From: Chaenocephalus aceratus
Taxonomy: Eukaryota; Chordata; Actinopteri; Perciformes; Channichthyidae
DNA length: 64,000 bases
Direction: 5' to 3'
NCBI GenBank assembly: GCA_023974075.1
Contig: JAMFTG010000148.1
Span: forward strand, 71,001 to 135,000
In this document: one piece after another, positions 11,781 to 22,162 of the stretch
How the letters are laid out: each line of letters opens with the position of its first letter
Position numbering within the stretch: the first letter of the stretch is position 1
The notes under the pieces: generated by a model
Database searches by the model: none
The model's input: only the letters and a program-made list of their open reading frames with translations
Told to the model about the DNA's origin: nothing
Translations under genes and position numbers: made by a program

Positions 11781-12199
11781 GATGTGCAGTGTTTGGCTGT
11801 CCTCTGGTGAGAGCTGTGCGTCTGATTCGCTGCATCTGAATCTGCTCCCACAATTCAACAGGCAACAAAGGAAGAAAGGAAGAGAGGCCGAGAGCTACAA
11901 ACTGTTAGCTAACCTGGACACTCAGAAATCCCCTTATTGTGTATCTTTGGTGGGAAATATAGAGCTGTATGTTTAGAGAACAACCAAACCTGGCTTTATA
12001 AACGCGTTACACTTGTATTGGTGCTCAGAGGGATGACTAAAGGGGATGTTTCGACTGCTAATGCAAGCTAACACTAGCTAAGCTAACTAGCTCAGCTAAC
12101 TAGCTAAGCTATCGTGCAGGAGCGAAACGTGTTGTTTATCAGGACACATGCCAACATCTCTGGGTGTTTTTATCTGGTAATACAAGCAGAAGTCACCGG
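11781..12199 (+). promoter_or_regulatory. socs6: candidate socs6 promoter / first non-coding exon
   Basis: The sequence leads into a good splice donor: ACCGG followed by GTAAGA, with the intron starting at 12200. AGCTAAC/AGCTAAG motifs are repeated around 12060-12115. There is no clear TATA box or CpG island, and the transcription start cannot be placed. The exon assignment rests only on the donor and on socs6 lying downstream in the same direction. Confidence 0.4.
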
Positions 12200-12623
12200 G
12201 TAAGAGACATTATAACATGCATGTAGATATATATGTGTTTAAATGTTTATTTACTTTGAAAGTAGACATGCTAACAAACTAGCTATTAGCATACAAGCAA
12301 GCAAGCAAGCGTGTGTTAAACTGGCAAGCTAGATCAAACATTAACCTTGTTTTCTTTTAGTATGCGCGTAATGTTTAAGGTGAAGCGATTACATTGTAGT
12401 AGTTGCTGTCAGTTTTATAATAGTGTCATTGGAGAGGCTAACTGAGAAGCGAAGCTAAGCTAAAGGCATGCTGTTGTGTGTGTAGGCCTTGCCAGGTCAG
12501 GAGAAAACTAGAATTGATTGTATTTCTTCATTGTTTTGTCAAATATATCTACATGACATGTTTCTCCGCTTTTTAAAAATCAATTGTTGGACTTTGCTCA
12601 TAACTGGCTTTTGTGTTTCGCAG

Positions 12624-12689
12624 AAATGAAAGGAGGTGGAAGTGGAACTTGACCCATTCAACTGAGTCACCATTTTCCTGCTCATAATG
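12624..12689 (+). other. socs6: candidate socs6 5' UTR exon 2 with a uORF
   Basis: The acceptor is a pyrimidine-rich run ending TTTCGCAG (12623) and the donor is ATG|GTGAGT (12690), giving a 66-bp exon. It contains a complete short uORF at 12626-12652 (8 codons plus stop). An ATG forms its last three bases. If spliced to the acceptor at 13794, that ATG opens a second uORF of 9 codons ending at 13821. RNA evidence is needed to confirm use of the exon. Confidence 0.5.
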
Positions 12690-12904
12690 GTGAGTAATCA
12701 GATTGCAGCTGTCTTCATTATCAGCTTTATTTAGGAGCTGCACATGTCTCCAGATATAGCATATAGGCTGCTGTTTCAATCCCACTTTGTCAGGTGCTAT
12801 GCCTTCTCTTGTTTTGTGACAGATGTCAGAGTAGTGATTGTTATTCGTGCCATTACAATCATGATTATAATGCAGTTTTTGGTGTCTAATGTTTGGCCAT
12901 ATTA

Positions 12905-13200
12905 CAGTCCAAATGTTTAGTTTAGTTTATTTTATTTTTTTCGAGCGTGTAAAACCAAAGAAAATACAAATGAAACAAAAGATGATACAGACATGATACA
13001 GTACTATACAAATGCATGCAATAACTAAACGAAATATTTAAATAATAATTGAATAATCTGTAGTATCATTGTCTGATAACAATAAACAACAAAACTTTAG
13101 CTAATTACACGTCCGAAAAGGAAGAAGAAGTTTACACTTATTTAATCCGACCCCTTCTCCCTTTTCTTTTTACATCTTAATATACGTTAACATACAATAT
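12905..13200. mobile_element. possible LINE-tail repeat in the socs6 intron
   Basis: AT-rich intronic sequence. It includes GGAAGAAGAAGTTTACACTT followed by ATTTAATCCGACCCCTTCTCC, reminiscent of the 3' region of a fish LINE or dispersed repeat. There are no clear ends and no reading frame. Confidence 0.3.
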
Positions 13201-13794
13201 AAATGAATACCTTAATCTTGAATAATTCATATAATCATTCATATAATATATACAGGCAAGTTAAGAGAATTGTCTCTATATATTTATAAATATAGTATTG
13301 TAGTATTGATTGTTCAAGTTAATGTATGTATCATATACACAACCATTACAGAGAGGTAATGGGAATCTATAATTATCAGACTCTCCCACAATGCTATTAA
13401 ATATGTATGAAAAATAGATTATTCAATTAAATATACGACATCATTTAAATGTATAATAACATACAGCTTGGACAGTAATTGCAAATGAATGAAACGCATG
13501 TAAACAGCAAATGGTATATTCTCTCCTGGGTGTAAAGAGCTAGAATTATAGCTTGTACATATGCAAATAATATATAATTAATAATCAAAGATGCCAGACA
13601 TGTTCAGCTTCCTGCTTCTCAACTTATATTGGGCTACAGAAAATGTGCTTAGTTTTCATCTGTACTGTTATTAGATTTTCTAAATGGTGCTTTATGCTGT
13701 TAAACATTGATACTAAGAACATAAGAAGAACATTCTGGAAGAGTGTTTTCAGAACAAACCATTATATAACATCGTGTGTGTGTTGTTTCTGCAG

Positions 13795-13920
13795 GGTGTG
13801 ATGGCTCCACTGTATGCATGACTTGTTCCGTGCGGCCTGATGGGAGGACGCTGTGGATAGTACTTTCATCGGGATACCAGGAGAGCCGACCCATGCCCCC
13901 GCTGCGGAGGGCCTGTCAGA
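13795..13920 (+). other. socs6: socs6 coding-exon 5' UTR segment
   Basis: The segment begins after a strong acceptor (TGTTGTTTCTGCAG, ending 13794) and runs to the socs6 ATG. It contains several upstream ATGs: 13801, 13814, 13818, 13840 and 13893. The coding sequence itself has no intron, so this exon would carry the end of the leader, the whole CDS and the 3' UTR. Confidence 0.6.
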
Positions 13921-13940
13921 ATGAAGAAGATAAGCCTTAA
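13818..13940 (+). promoter_or_regulatory. upstream ORF overlapping the socs6 start codon
   Basis: An ATG at 13818 opens a frame of 40 codons ending at TAA 13938-13940. This is 18 nt past the A of the socs6 ATG (last stop base at +20) and in a different frame from socs6. A second in-frame ATG lies at 13893. A ribosome that translates this uORF cannot reinitiate at the main start without moving backward. Such overlapping uORFs usually lower translation of the main protein. Use in vivo is inferred. Confidence 0.55.
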
Positions 13941-15522
13941 GACCATCCGCAAGTCCCTCAGCATAAAGGGCAAGGAGGAGGGCGACTTCGTCATGCTCCA
14001 GCAGCCCTCGGTGACGACAGAGTTTTCGAAGGAAGAGTCACTTTTTGGGGGCTGCTACACCAAAGAGCTCTCCGGCTGCGACCTTGGCGGCGAGGAGGAC
14101 AAAGGCGGTCAGAATAAGGGCCGCACGAAGAGCGAGGGCCTGATGGGATCTCTGAAGAGGAGGCTGTCTGCGAAACAGAAGGCCAAAGTGAAAGGCAACT
14201 CCTCCGCCATTGGCTCTGTGGACGACGACGACGACGCCTTCTCTTCCTCGTCTGCGCCCATTGGATTCAGCGACGTGAAAGCCCAGAGACCCCTGAGATC
14301 TGCGTCTCTGCGGAGCCACCATTACAGCCCCTCGCCGTGGCCCCTGCGCTCGGTGAACTCTGAGGAGGCGTGCATCAAGATGGAGGTGAAAGTCAAAGCC
14401 ATGGTTCACTCTCCGAGCCCGAGTCCGAACCTAAACGGCGTCCGGAGAGAATTTCATGACTTTCAAATGGAAGGGCTCTTTCCGGATCGAGCCGAGTCCT
14501 TTAAGAACCTCCAGCAGCCTCAAAACGGGGACCTGCATCTGGATATTGATGAAAATGACGTGCCTGTGGTGCTGGGGTTGACTCCCCAGGACTACATCCA
14601 GTACACGATGCCTTTAGACGAGGGAATGTACCCCGAGGGGTCCCACTCCTTCTGCCTGGACAGCTCCTCTCCTATGGAGGTGGTGACTGAAGCCGACGGT
14701 GCGTCCCTCCACGCGGACCACCGGGAGCACGATCTGGTGAGTGGGCTTCCTCCAGACCTCTTCATGGAAACCTCAGTTAATAGTCTTCTCATCGGTTCTG
14801 CCGGTGTGATGCTCCAAAGAGGAGAAGTGCCCCCTCCCCTCTCTCCACTCCTGCCGCCCATGTTAAATAATGTTCTTATTCCACGGACGTTCTCTGGGTT
14901 CAGCTCGACGGACAGACACGTGGCAGAGAGGATGAGACACCACCTCAACTTTGACCCGAACTCAGCCCCCGGGGTGAGTCGGGTGTACGAGTCGGTGCAG
15001 ACCAGCGGGCCCATGGTGGTCACCAGTCTGACGGAGGAGCTGAAGAAGCTGGCGAGGCAGGGCTGGTACTGGGGTCCCATCACTCGCTGGGAGGCGGAGG
15101 AGAAGCTGGTGAACCTGGCCGACGGATCCTTCCTGGTCAGAGACAGCTCGGACGACCGGTACCTGCTCAGCCTGAGCTTCAGGTCGCAGTGCAAGACTCT
15201 GCACACGCGCATCGAACACTCCAACGGACGCTTCAGCTTCTACGAGCAGCCGGACGTGGAGGGACACACGTCCATCGTAGACCTCATCGAACACTCCATC
15301 AGAGACTCGGAGACCGGAGCTTTCTGCTACTCCAGGTCTCGCTTACCGGGATCCGCAACATACCCCGTCAGACTAACCAACCCGGTGTCTCGGTTTATGC
15401 AAGTGCGCTCCCTGCAGTACCTCTGTCGCTTCGTCATCAGACAGTACACGCGGATAGACCTGATCCAGAAGCTGCCCTTACCGAACAAGATGAAAGACTA
15501 TCTGCAGGAGAAGCACTACTGA
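13921..15522 (+). CDS. socs6: suppressor of cytokine signaling 6
   Basis: An intronless 533-residue frame, close to the usual ~535 residues of vertebrate SOCS6. SOCS6 is a cytoplasmic adaptor. Its SH2 domain binds phosphotyrosine on targets such as receptor tyrosine kinases, and its SOCS box recruits elongin B/C and cullin 5 for ubiquitination. The N-terminus MKKISLKTIRKSLS is characteristic of the family. A basic stretch (GSLKRRLSAKQKAK, about residues 76-90) and an acidic D run follow. The SH2 domain starts near W382 (GWYWGPITRWEAE). FLVRDS lies at 404-409, with R407 as the expected phosphotyrosine-binding arginine. The SOCS box has the BC-box at about 497-506 (SLQYLCRFVI) and the Cul5-box LPLP at 518-521, and ends DYLQEKHY. 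Start choice: the N-terminus matches the family and position -3 is A. No disruption is seen. Whether this is the socs6a or socs6b duplicate cannot be told. Confidence 0.98.
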   Translation: MKKISLKTIRKSLSIKGKEEGDFVMLQQPSVTTEFSKEESLFGGCYTKELSGCDLGGEEDKGGQNKGRTKSEGLMGSLKRRLSAKQKAKVKGNSSAIGSVDDDDDAFSSSSAPIGFSDVKAQRPLRSASLRSHHYSPSPWPLRSVNSEEACIKMEVKVKAMVHSPSPSPNLNGVRREFHDFQMEGLFPDRAESFKNLQQPQNGDLHLDIDENDVPVVLGLTPQDYIQYTMPLDEGMYPEGSHSFCLDSSSPMEVVTEADGASLHADHREHDLVSGLPPDLFMETSVNSLLIGSAGVMLQRGEVPPPLSPLLPPMLNNVLIPRTFSGFSSTDRHVAERMRHHLNFDPNSAPGVSRVYESVQTSGPMVVTSLTEELKKLARQGWYWGPITRWEAEEKLVNLADGSFLVRDSSDDRYLLSLSFRSQCKTLHTRIEHSNGRFSFYEQPDVEGHTSIVDLIEHSIRDSETGAFCYSRSRLPGSATYPVRLTNPVSRFMQVRSLQYLCRFVIRQYTRIDLIQKLPLPNKMKDYLQEKHY

Positions 15523-18330
15523 GGACGCAGAGACAGGACCGCGGTAGCAATTTGCACTTTTGTGTTCAGTTAAGAGATTTAAACAAGGTTTACAAACAAC
15601 CACAGTTTTGAGGTTCTGGTTTAGTCCTCCATTCCACTGCTCTGGGTTTCTTCTCCACGCTGGTTTAGGAGGCTCGACTCCCAGAAAAACATAGTCCAGC
15701 ACATAATCTATTGCAAAAAATATAGAAGAGGTATACAGCCAAGTTGTCTTAGATGCATACTCTAAGTGCAGACAGGGATGTAAGGTGAAGTAGCATCCAG
15801 CTGTTTGCTTTTAAGTTGTAGGGGAAATTCCTTAAATGTTATCCACCTAATTGTACATTTAAAGGATGATAAAGTATTGCTACAATTCCATGTTTACACC
15901 AAATGTTAAACCTCCTGCAGACGGACACATGTTGATCATCTCTTGCTTTTGAATACTCGTATTTTCCTGCGTAACACGACAACACCACTCTGCATCCATG
16001 CTATGCAATCAGTCAAACGGCTACATAGGGTACACTTCATGTTTGCTAAAACGCAACTACTCAGGTATCATCTGATTTTTGAGTTGTTTCCTACCTTAAG
16101 TTGTTCAATCGTGGACATTTATAGACATGGATGCTTATTGGTTAAACAAAAGTACAACAACACGTCACATAAACAATTGAAAATGCATCAAATCGGAGCC
16201 ATGTGTCCACACCGTTTTCCCGCAAGAGATGTCCAACATGTGCCGGTCTGAGGCGGTGAAAGCGGTTTGGTGAGAGGAGAAACTTTCATTAGTGTGGCGG
16301 CGTGAAGCCACTATGTAATGTGCAAACCTAAAGGTACTGACCATGCTGGATTTGTAATGTGCCGTTTGTAGGAACGGCATCGCCTAGATGTGTAAACCTT
16401 TTCTAAATATGTTACCATTTCTAAGTTAAATCTGTGTGCATTAGGAATGTTAAAACCGCAGCTCGGGCCTAACAACTGTTTCTGCGGTGCTCGTGTCTGC
16501 ATGTAGAAACGGCTTTGTGGAGATTCTCCAAATGGAAGGAAACGTCACGATGGAAATAGCTCGAGTGGTGTTGAAGTGCAACTCACTTAAGGCAGGTTAT
16601 AAGTAAAGGAAAGTGCCCTCAAGTGACTGAAAGCAGGATGTAGTGATGGCTGTTCTCTTAAACCGAGCAGCCTGGACAGATTGTGAGATAACGTGATTTT
16701 GGAAAGTCAGGGTCAAGTCCTCCTCGCCATCTCGGAGCGATGCCAGGGTTTCAATACAGCTCCATCACAGCTGCATGGCATCATAGAGGCCACCAAAACA
16801 TTAGATTTGTAACCATAGCTTGTCCACACTGTCCCCACAGATTGTCTGTACGAAAGGGACCGGCACACAGAATGCTACGCAAGTGCTTTATATGGATACT
16901 CTGACAGGGAACTTCACACGATGAATGGCAACTTTTGGTAGGTCGTTAGCGCATAGTTCTAGTTTTAGAAACGTCCGTGTCGGAGGAAGTAAATCTCGCA
17001 CAGCAGAATTAGATAGGAACTTTGGACGGTGTTGCATGTTTAAAGACTTTTTGAAGCTTTGAGGAGTTGTATAGGAATGAAGGATCTGGGTCGAGTGTTT
17101 GGCTGTGTAGAGGGAGGGTTTCTGTCGCAAACATTGGCTGGACATTCTGTGTAACACAAATGTATTCTTTTCTTTTTAGGATCCGTCTGCGAGTTTGTTT
17201 TGTGACATTTGCCATCTGGGGGATTGGGCTGTACTAAAGGAATGTACGCTTGTTTGAGGCGATCGTTTTATCCGCCTGCAGAAAAACCGTTTTTCAGAAA
17301 GCATGAGAATCACACACACAAAAAAACCTACATTTTTTGCACTTGAAAATTCTCCACCGACGAGCTTTGGATGCTCTCCCGCTGCGTCGAGTTGTCCTTC
17401 AGATGGCAGTTCTTCTGAAAGAAACAAAGTCACACGTGTGTCCTTCTGTGTTCATGCGTGTTTAGATCAACAGCATATCGTTTGTGTCATATCTTGGGAT
17501 ATAAAGGGTAGCCAGCGTCATATCGAAGCCCCTGCTCACTCACTCAAAGGAACGGGATCATGGAAACAACGTGGATGTACATTTGACTTTTATTTCGTGT
17601 GTTTTTTTTTCAGTTGAAATGTGAAAGTAAAATGTTAGTCTTTTTTAATGTTCTTTTAATTGAGTTTTAATTTGTCGTCAGATTTCGACCCGCAGGAACC
17701 GGTGCGGCGTTGCTGCTGGGACTTTTTCTAAAATACTTACTCAGCATTATTGCCTTCAATGTTTGATTCCAGAGGTTGATGCTTGTTCCGACTGCTGAAG
17801 CATTTTGGATTAATAACGGCACTTAACAAGCAACAACGTTTTATTTTCTGCATCTCCGTGAGTGAAGGTGATTGTTTACAACATGAGTTCAATATTCCCA
17901 TCCTTTCCTTTCTTATGTACTCTCACACGAACATCTTGGTACAATTTCATTTTAATGTGTTATACACATTTGTGCTGCTTTATAAGGATATGATTGCCTT
18001 TCTTGTATTTAACAACGGGGAAATAGAATGTCACCAACGTAGACGTGTGTACACATAATGACTTTTGTTATCGTCTTGGGAGAGCAACACAGATTTGCAA
18101 TTTGTTAACAACTGTAGTCGGTTAAAGGAGCATTAGTAGCGATTAGCAAACCCTCTGTAGAGTTACCAGTTCACTCCAGTTTACATCAACTTTCCAAAGT
18201 AGATGCTCTTTTTCTATTTTTCTTTTGGAAAAAAATCAACAGTGATTTATTGCACACTTTGGATACAGTTCAAGAGTTTTTTGTATCTGCCAAGTATAAA
18301 TTATAAATAAAACTATATTCTAAAAAAAAT
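15523..18330 (+). other. socs6: socs6 3' untranslated region
   Basis: About 2.8 kb without a coding frame runs from the TGA to an AATAAA at 18306-18311. SOCS6 mRNAs are known for long 3' UTRs. TTTATTT/ATTTA motifs occur (for example around 17590 and in the last 400 bp), compatible with AU-rich decay elements, but I did not find a dense cluster. Short frames here (15943-16251, 17303-17617, 17783-18058) have no recognisable content. Confidence 0.7.
18306..18311 (+). terminator. socs6: polyadenylation signal AATAAA
   Basis: AATAAA lies in AAATTATAAATAAAACTATA, with cleavage expected 10-30 nt downstream. A GT/T-rich element (CCGTTGTGTTGTC) follows at about 18331. It is the first good signal with a downstream GU-rich element after the long 3' UTR. 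Confidence 0.65.
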
Positions 18331-18569
18331 CCGTTGTGTTGTCATCAATCACTTTCGACTGCATGCACCGTTTAGATCATGGCTAATCTTCAGTGATGCA
18401 CCCAATGATGTCTTTTTTTAGGATGACCCTGAAGGCAACATCTTTCTGGTACCCTCCACAAAAAGCCAGTGGGATTTATTCAGTGGATTATGCAGAAAAA
18501 TGTCTCACATTTATGATATTTATAAAAAAAAAAATTTAATAAATTTTTAGGATTCTTGAAGTAAAAAGC

Positions 18570-20300
18570 TAACGTTAGGCTACTACAGCACGGTCACATG
18601 ACTTCACGTGACCATCGCTAAGCTAAAGGCGGCTAATGTTGGGCTATAAAGGAACTACAGCACGGTCAGATGACTTCACGTGACCATCGCTAAGCTAAAG
18701 GCGGCTAATGTTGGGCTATAAAGGAACTACAGCACGGTCACATGACTTCACGTGACCATCGCTAAGCTAAAGGCGGCTAATGTTGGGCTATAAAGGAACT
18801 ACAGCACGGTCACATGACTTCACGTGACCATCGCTAAGCTAAAGGCGGCTAATGTTGGGCTATAAAGGAACTACAGCACGGTCACATGACTTCACGTGAC
18901 CATCGCTAAGCTAAAGGCGGCTAATGTTGGGCTATAAAGGAACTACAGCACGATCACATGACTTCACGTGACCACCGCTAAGCTAAAGGCGGCTAATGTT
19001 GGGCTATAAAGGAACTACAGCACGATCACATGACTTCACGTGACCACCGCTAAGCTAAAGGAGGCTAATGTTGGGCTATAAAGGAACTACAGCACGGTCA
19101 CATGACTTCACGTCACCACCGCTAAGCTAAAGGCGGCTAATGTTGGGCTATAAAGGAACTACAGCACGATCACATGACTTCACGTGACCACCGCTAAGCT
19201 AAAGGCGGCTAATGTTGGGCTATAAAGGAACTACAGCACGGTCACATGACTTCACGTCACCACCGCTAAGCTAAAGGCGGCTAATGTTGGGCTATAAAGG
19301 AACTACAGCACGGTCACATGACTTCACGTGACCACCGCTAAGCTAAAGGCGGCTAATGTTGGGCTATAAAGGAACTACAGCACGATCACATGACTTCACG
19401 TGACCACCGCTAAGCTAAAGGAGGCTAATGTTGGGCTATAAAGGAACTACAGCACGGTCACATGACTTCACATCACCACCGCTAAGCTAAAGGCGGCTAA
19501 TGTTGGGCTATAAAGGAACTACAGCACGATCACATGACTTCACGTGACCACCGCTAAGCTAAAGGCGGCTAATGTTGGGCTATAAAGGAACTACAGCACG
19601 GTCACATGACTTCACGTCACCACCGCTAAGCTAAAGGCGGCTAATGTTGGGCTAGAAAGGAACTACAGCACGGTCACATGACTTCACGTGACCATCGCTA
19701 AGCTAAAGGCGGCTAATGTTGGGCTATAAAGGAACTATAGCACGGTCACATGACTTCACGTGACCATCGCTAAGCTAAAGGTGGCTAATGTTGGGCTATA
19801 TAGGAACTACAGCACGGTCACATGACTTCACGTGACCACCGCTAAGCTAAAGGTGGCTAATGTTGGGCTATAAAGGAACTACAGCACGGTCACATGACTT
19901 CAAGTCACCATCGCTAAGCTAAAGGCGGCTAATGTTGGGCTATAAAGGAACTACAGCACGGTCACATGACTTCACGTGACCATTGCTAAGCTAAAGGTGG
20001 CTAATGTTGGGCTATAAAGGAACTACAGCACGGTCACATGACTTCACGTCACCACCGCTAAGCTAAAGGTGGCTAATGTTGGGCTATATAGGAACTACAG
20101 CACGGTCACATGACTTCACGTCACCACCGCTAAGCTAAAGGCGGCTAATGTTGGGCTATAAAGGAACTACAGCACGATCACATGACTTCACGTGACCACC
20201 GCTAAGCTAAAGGCGGCTAATGTTGGGCTATAAAGGAACTACAGCACGGTCACATGACTTCACGTCACCACCGCTAAGCTAAAGGCGGCTAATGTTGGGC
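18570..20300. repeat. 72-bp minisatellite, 24 units, E-box bearing
   Basis: Twenty-four units of 72 bp can be lined up. Each reads through ACTACAGCACGGTCACATGA, CTTCACGTGACC, GCTAAGCTAAAGG, then GGCTAATGTTGGGCTATAAA. About 16 units keep CACGTG. The others have CGTCAC or a variant. Most also carry CACATG. The array starts roughly 240 bp after the socs6 polyadenylation signal. A higher-order pattern exists: the GAGGCTAATG variant occurs at about 19061 and 19421, exactly 360 bp (five units) apart, with matching neighbours. Confidence 0.97.
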
Positions 20301-20820
20301 CTGATGACGTTTAGTCGTCTCATTCAGACAAGCTTGTTCACCGATGGGGTATTTACTGATGTATTTTATGTCGTATAATTCACATTTCTTCACCTGGTGT
20401 TAACCGCACACCTTATTTCATGTTAGCAACCAAATACACATTCAGAAAACTATTGATTTCCAGACAAGGATGAATCCTTTAACCCATCATTTCTGGGTTT
20501 TTGGACTCATTCCTGCACCACTCTGTTTGCAGCTAATCCTAAAGCCGTGGTTGCATTATTTACAAAAGATAATCTTTAAAAGCATCCGAGTGAGGCGGAG
20601 ACTACCAGCCTCACTTCACTTCACTCGACTGGAGGAAAATCAGTGAGTTCTTGGGGGAGAGGGGGGTGTTGCGCTGAAACACGCCCCGCATGATGATGAG
20701 GAGGCCGGGTCCGTGTCTGACAGTCCTCTCCAGCATCTGAGGTGAAGATACACAACTGTTTACTCTCCGCGCGATGTTTTATTCATGGCACACGCGGCTG
20801 GTCGCATGTCATATGGAGAC
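20301..20820. other. unique sequence after the 72-bp array
   Basis: No gene was recognised. A GC-richer patch around 20640-20740 precedes the short ORF described next. Confidence 0.4.
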
Positions 20821-20822
20821 AT

Positions 20823-20830
20823 CATAAAAG
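20823..20830 (+). promoter_or_regulatory. possible TATA-like box
   Basis: A CATAAAAGG-type motif lies about 95 bp before the ATG at 20920, at a spacing that would allow a short leader. It is weak evidence by itself. Confidence 0.25.
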
Positions 20831-20919
20831 GACTCGTCTCCACCTTCCTCTGCTGCTTTTCCCCCAAACTCTGAACTTAGTGTAGGAGATTTCACTTTGC
20901 TCTGAGAGTGCAGCTCGTC

Positions 20920-21084
20920 ATGACAGGAGTCAGCAGGTTTACATTTGCAAACATTGTGATATTTATCCTGATATTTATCCCGCTCACTTTGCCACCAGGA
21001 CGTTGCTCCTCACCCCGAGTGCCGAGGGGAAGCTGTCAGGTGCACGAAATGTTAAATATGTTGTCATTCAGCAGAAAACATTGA
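20920..21084 (+). CDS. short ORF with signal-peptide-like N-terminus (hypothetical)
   Basis: A 54-codon frame. After MTGVSRFTFAN comes a strongly hydrophobic run (IVIFILIFIPLTLPP), then GRCSS and a basic Pro/Arg/Cys segment ending SCQ. This is the shape of a secretory signal peptide. The frame could be a micropeptide, or the first coding exon of a secreted protein if splicing occurred at CAG|GT (21039/21040), although that donor (GTGCAC) is poor. An upstream ATAAAAG could be a TATA box. I recognise no family, and AT-rich DNA can produce such runs by chance. Confidence 0.25.
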   Translation: MTGVSRFTFANIVIFILIFIPLTLPPGRCSSPRVPRGSCQVHEMLNMLSFSRKH

Positions 21085-21747
21085 AATGATGCAAAAACCT
21101 TCACCAAACCAGGTGGAATATCTGCATATGTCGTGCCCTCAATTCATGTGTCGTAAAATGTGACATGCACAGTTTGGCAGACTGTTATCTAGGCCTGAGG
21201 AACGAAGTTATTCTACAAGTGCATGTTGAGTACAAAAAGTGCACCAACGTCAATGGTGATTCACGAGCAATTTAACCTAAAGAAACAGTTTGGGAAATAA
21301 GCTTTTCAACTTTCTTGCCAAAGAATAAAAGCTCCGTTAGTTTCACTTCCCAAAAAGCTTTTTATTAATGCAAGCACGCCATTGTATTTCCAACGTGTAA
21401 TATCGCTATTTTTATCCCGCTTTGGGGTATTTAATTGCCATTTTCATTTGTGATTTGGTCATTTGCTTTGGTGCCGGGCACGTACTGTAAAGTGGAGTGA
21501 GTTATAAAGCTTTTTGAAACATCTGGATCCTGCGGCAGAAAAGGACTTAATGCGAGCGGAGAGAGAGAACCTGAGCAGCAAGGAGCCAGGCAGATTAACA
21601 ATGAACTGAAACTCACTATAAAACCCCACAAAGCAGAAGGAAGCGCATGCGGATTCAGAGGTTTATTATCTGGAGGTTCATCACTGCGAACAACCCGTTT
21701 TTACATTTTCAACAGATGCAATTTAATCAAAAAATATCAACTATTAA
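21085..21747. other. gene-free stretch
   Basis: No gene or delimitable repeat was seen. Confidence 0.45.
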
Positions 21748-21755
21748 CTTTAATT

Positions 21756-22154
21756 CAGGGGTGTCAAACTCAATTTTATCGCGGGCCACATTCGCATAAA
21801 GGTTGCACACGAAGGGCCGGTTGTAACTAAATAAAATATATAATATATATATAAAATAATTTATTATATTACATTATTGCCTCTGAATTGGATTATTATC
21901 GGATAGGGTAATAACTTAGTAATTAACTACGTCTGAAAGCAGAAGTCCAGGGCAAATAATTGCAAGTCTCTTCAGTGCGCATGTCACAAAACAAGATGCA
22001 TTGTGGGACATGTAGTTTATGGGCAACCTGCTTCTGTAAAGTGGCATGTAACCATATAATAAACGTATTATAATCTTTGCAAGCTCTTGCGGGGCCGCAT
22101 AAAATGAAGTCGCGGGCCGGATTTGGCCCCCGGGCCTTGAGTTTGAGACCCCTG
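21756..22154 (-). mobile_element. hAT MITE, CAGGGGTGTCAAACTCA family, copy 1
   Basis: Inverted ends CAGGGGTGTCAAACTCA and CAGGGGTCTCAAACTCA. The 8-bp duplication CTTTAATT (21748-21755 and 22155-22162) is exact. The GGCCGG...GGCCCCCGGGCC block lies at the right end, so this copy is opposite to copies 2 and 3. There is no coding capacity. Length is 399 bp. Confidence 0.93.
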
Positions 22155-22162
22155 CTTTAATT

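Noticed and set aside
11647..11976. 109-codon frame upstream of socs6 as a separate gene
   Set aside because: AT-rich start with Tyr/Ile runs and no family features. It overlaps the likely socs6 promoter or first-exon region.
14038..15294. Minus-strand frames opposite socs6
   Set aside because: Shadow frames produced by the GC-rich codon use of socs6, with no recognisable products.
18570..20300. CRISPR-like array
   Set aside because: The units are contiguous with no unique spacers, and the genome is vertebrate.
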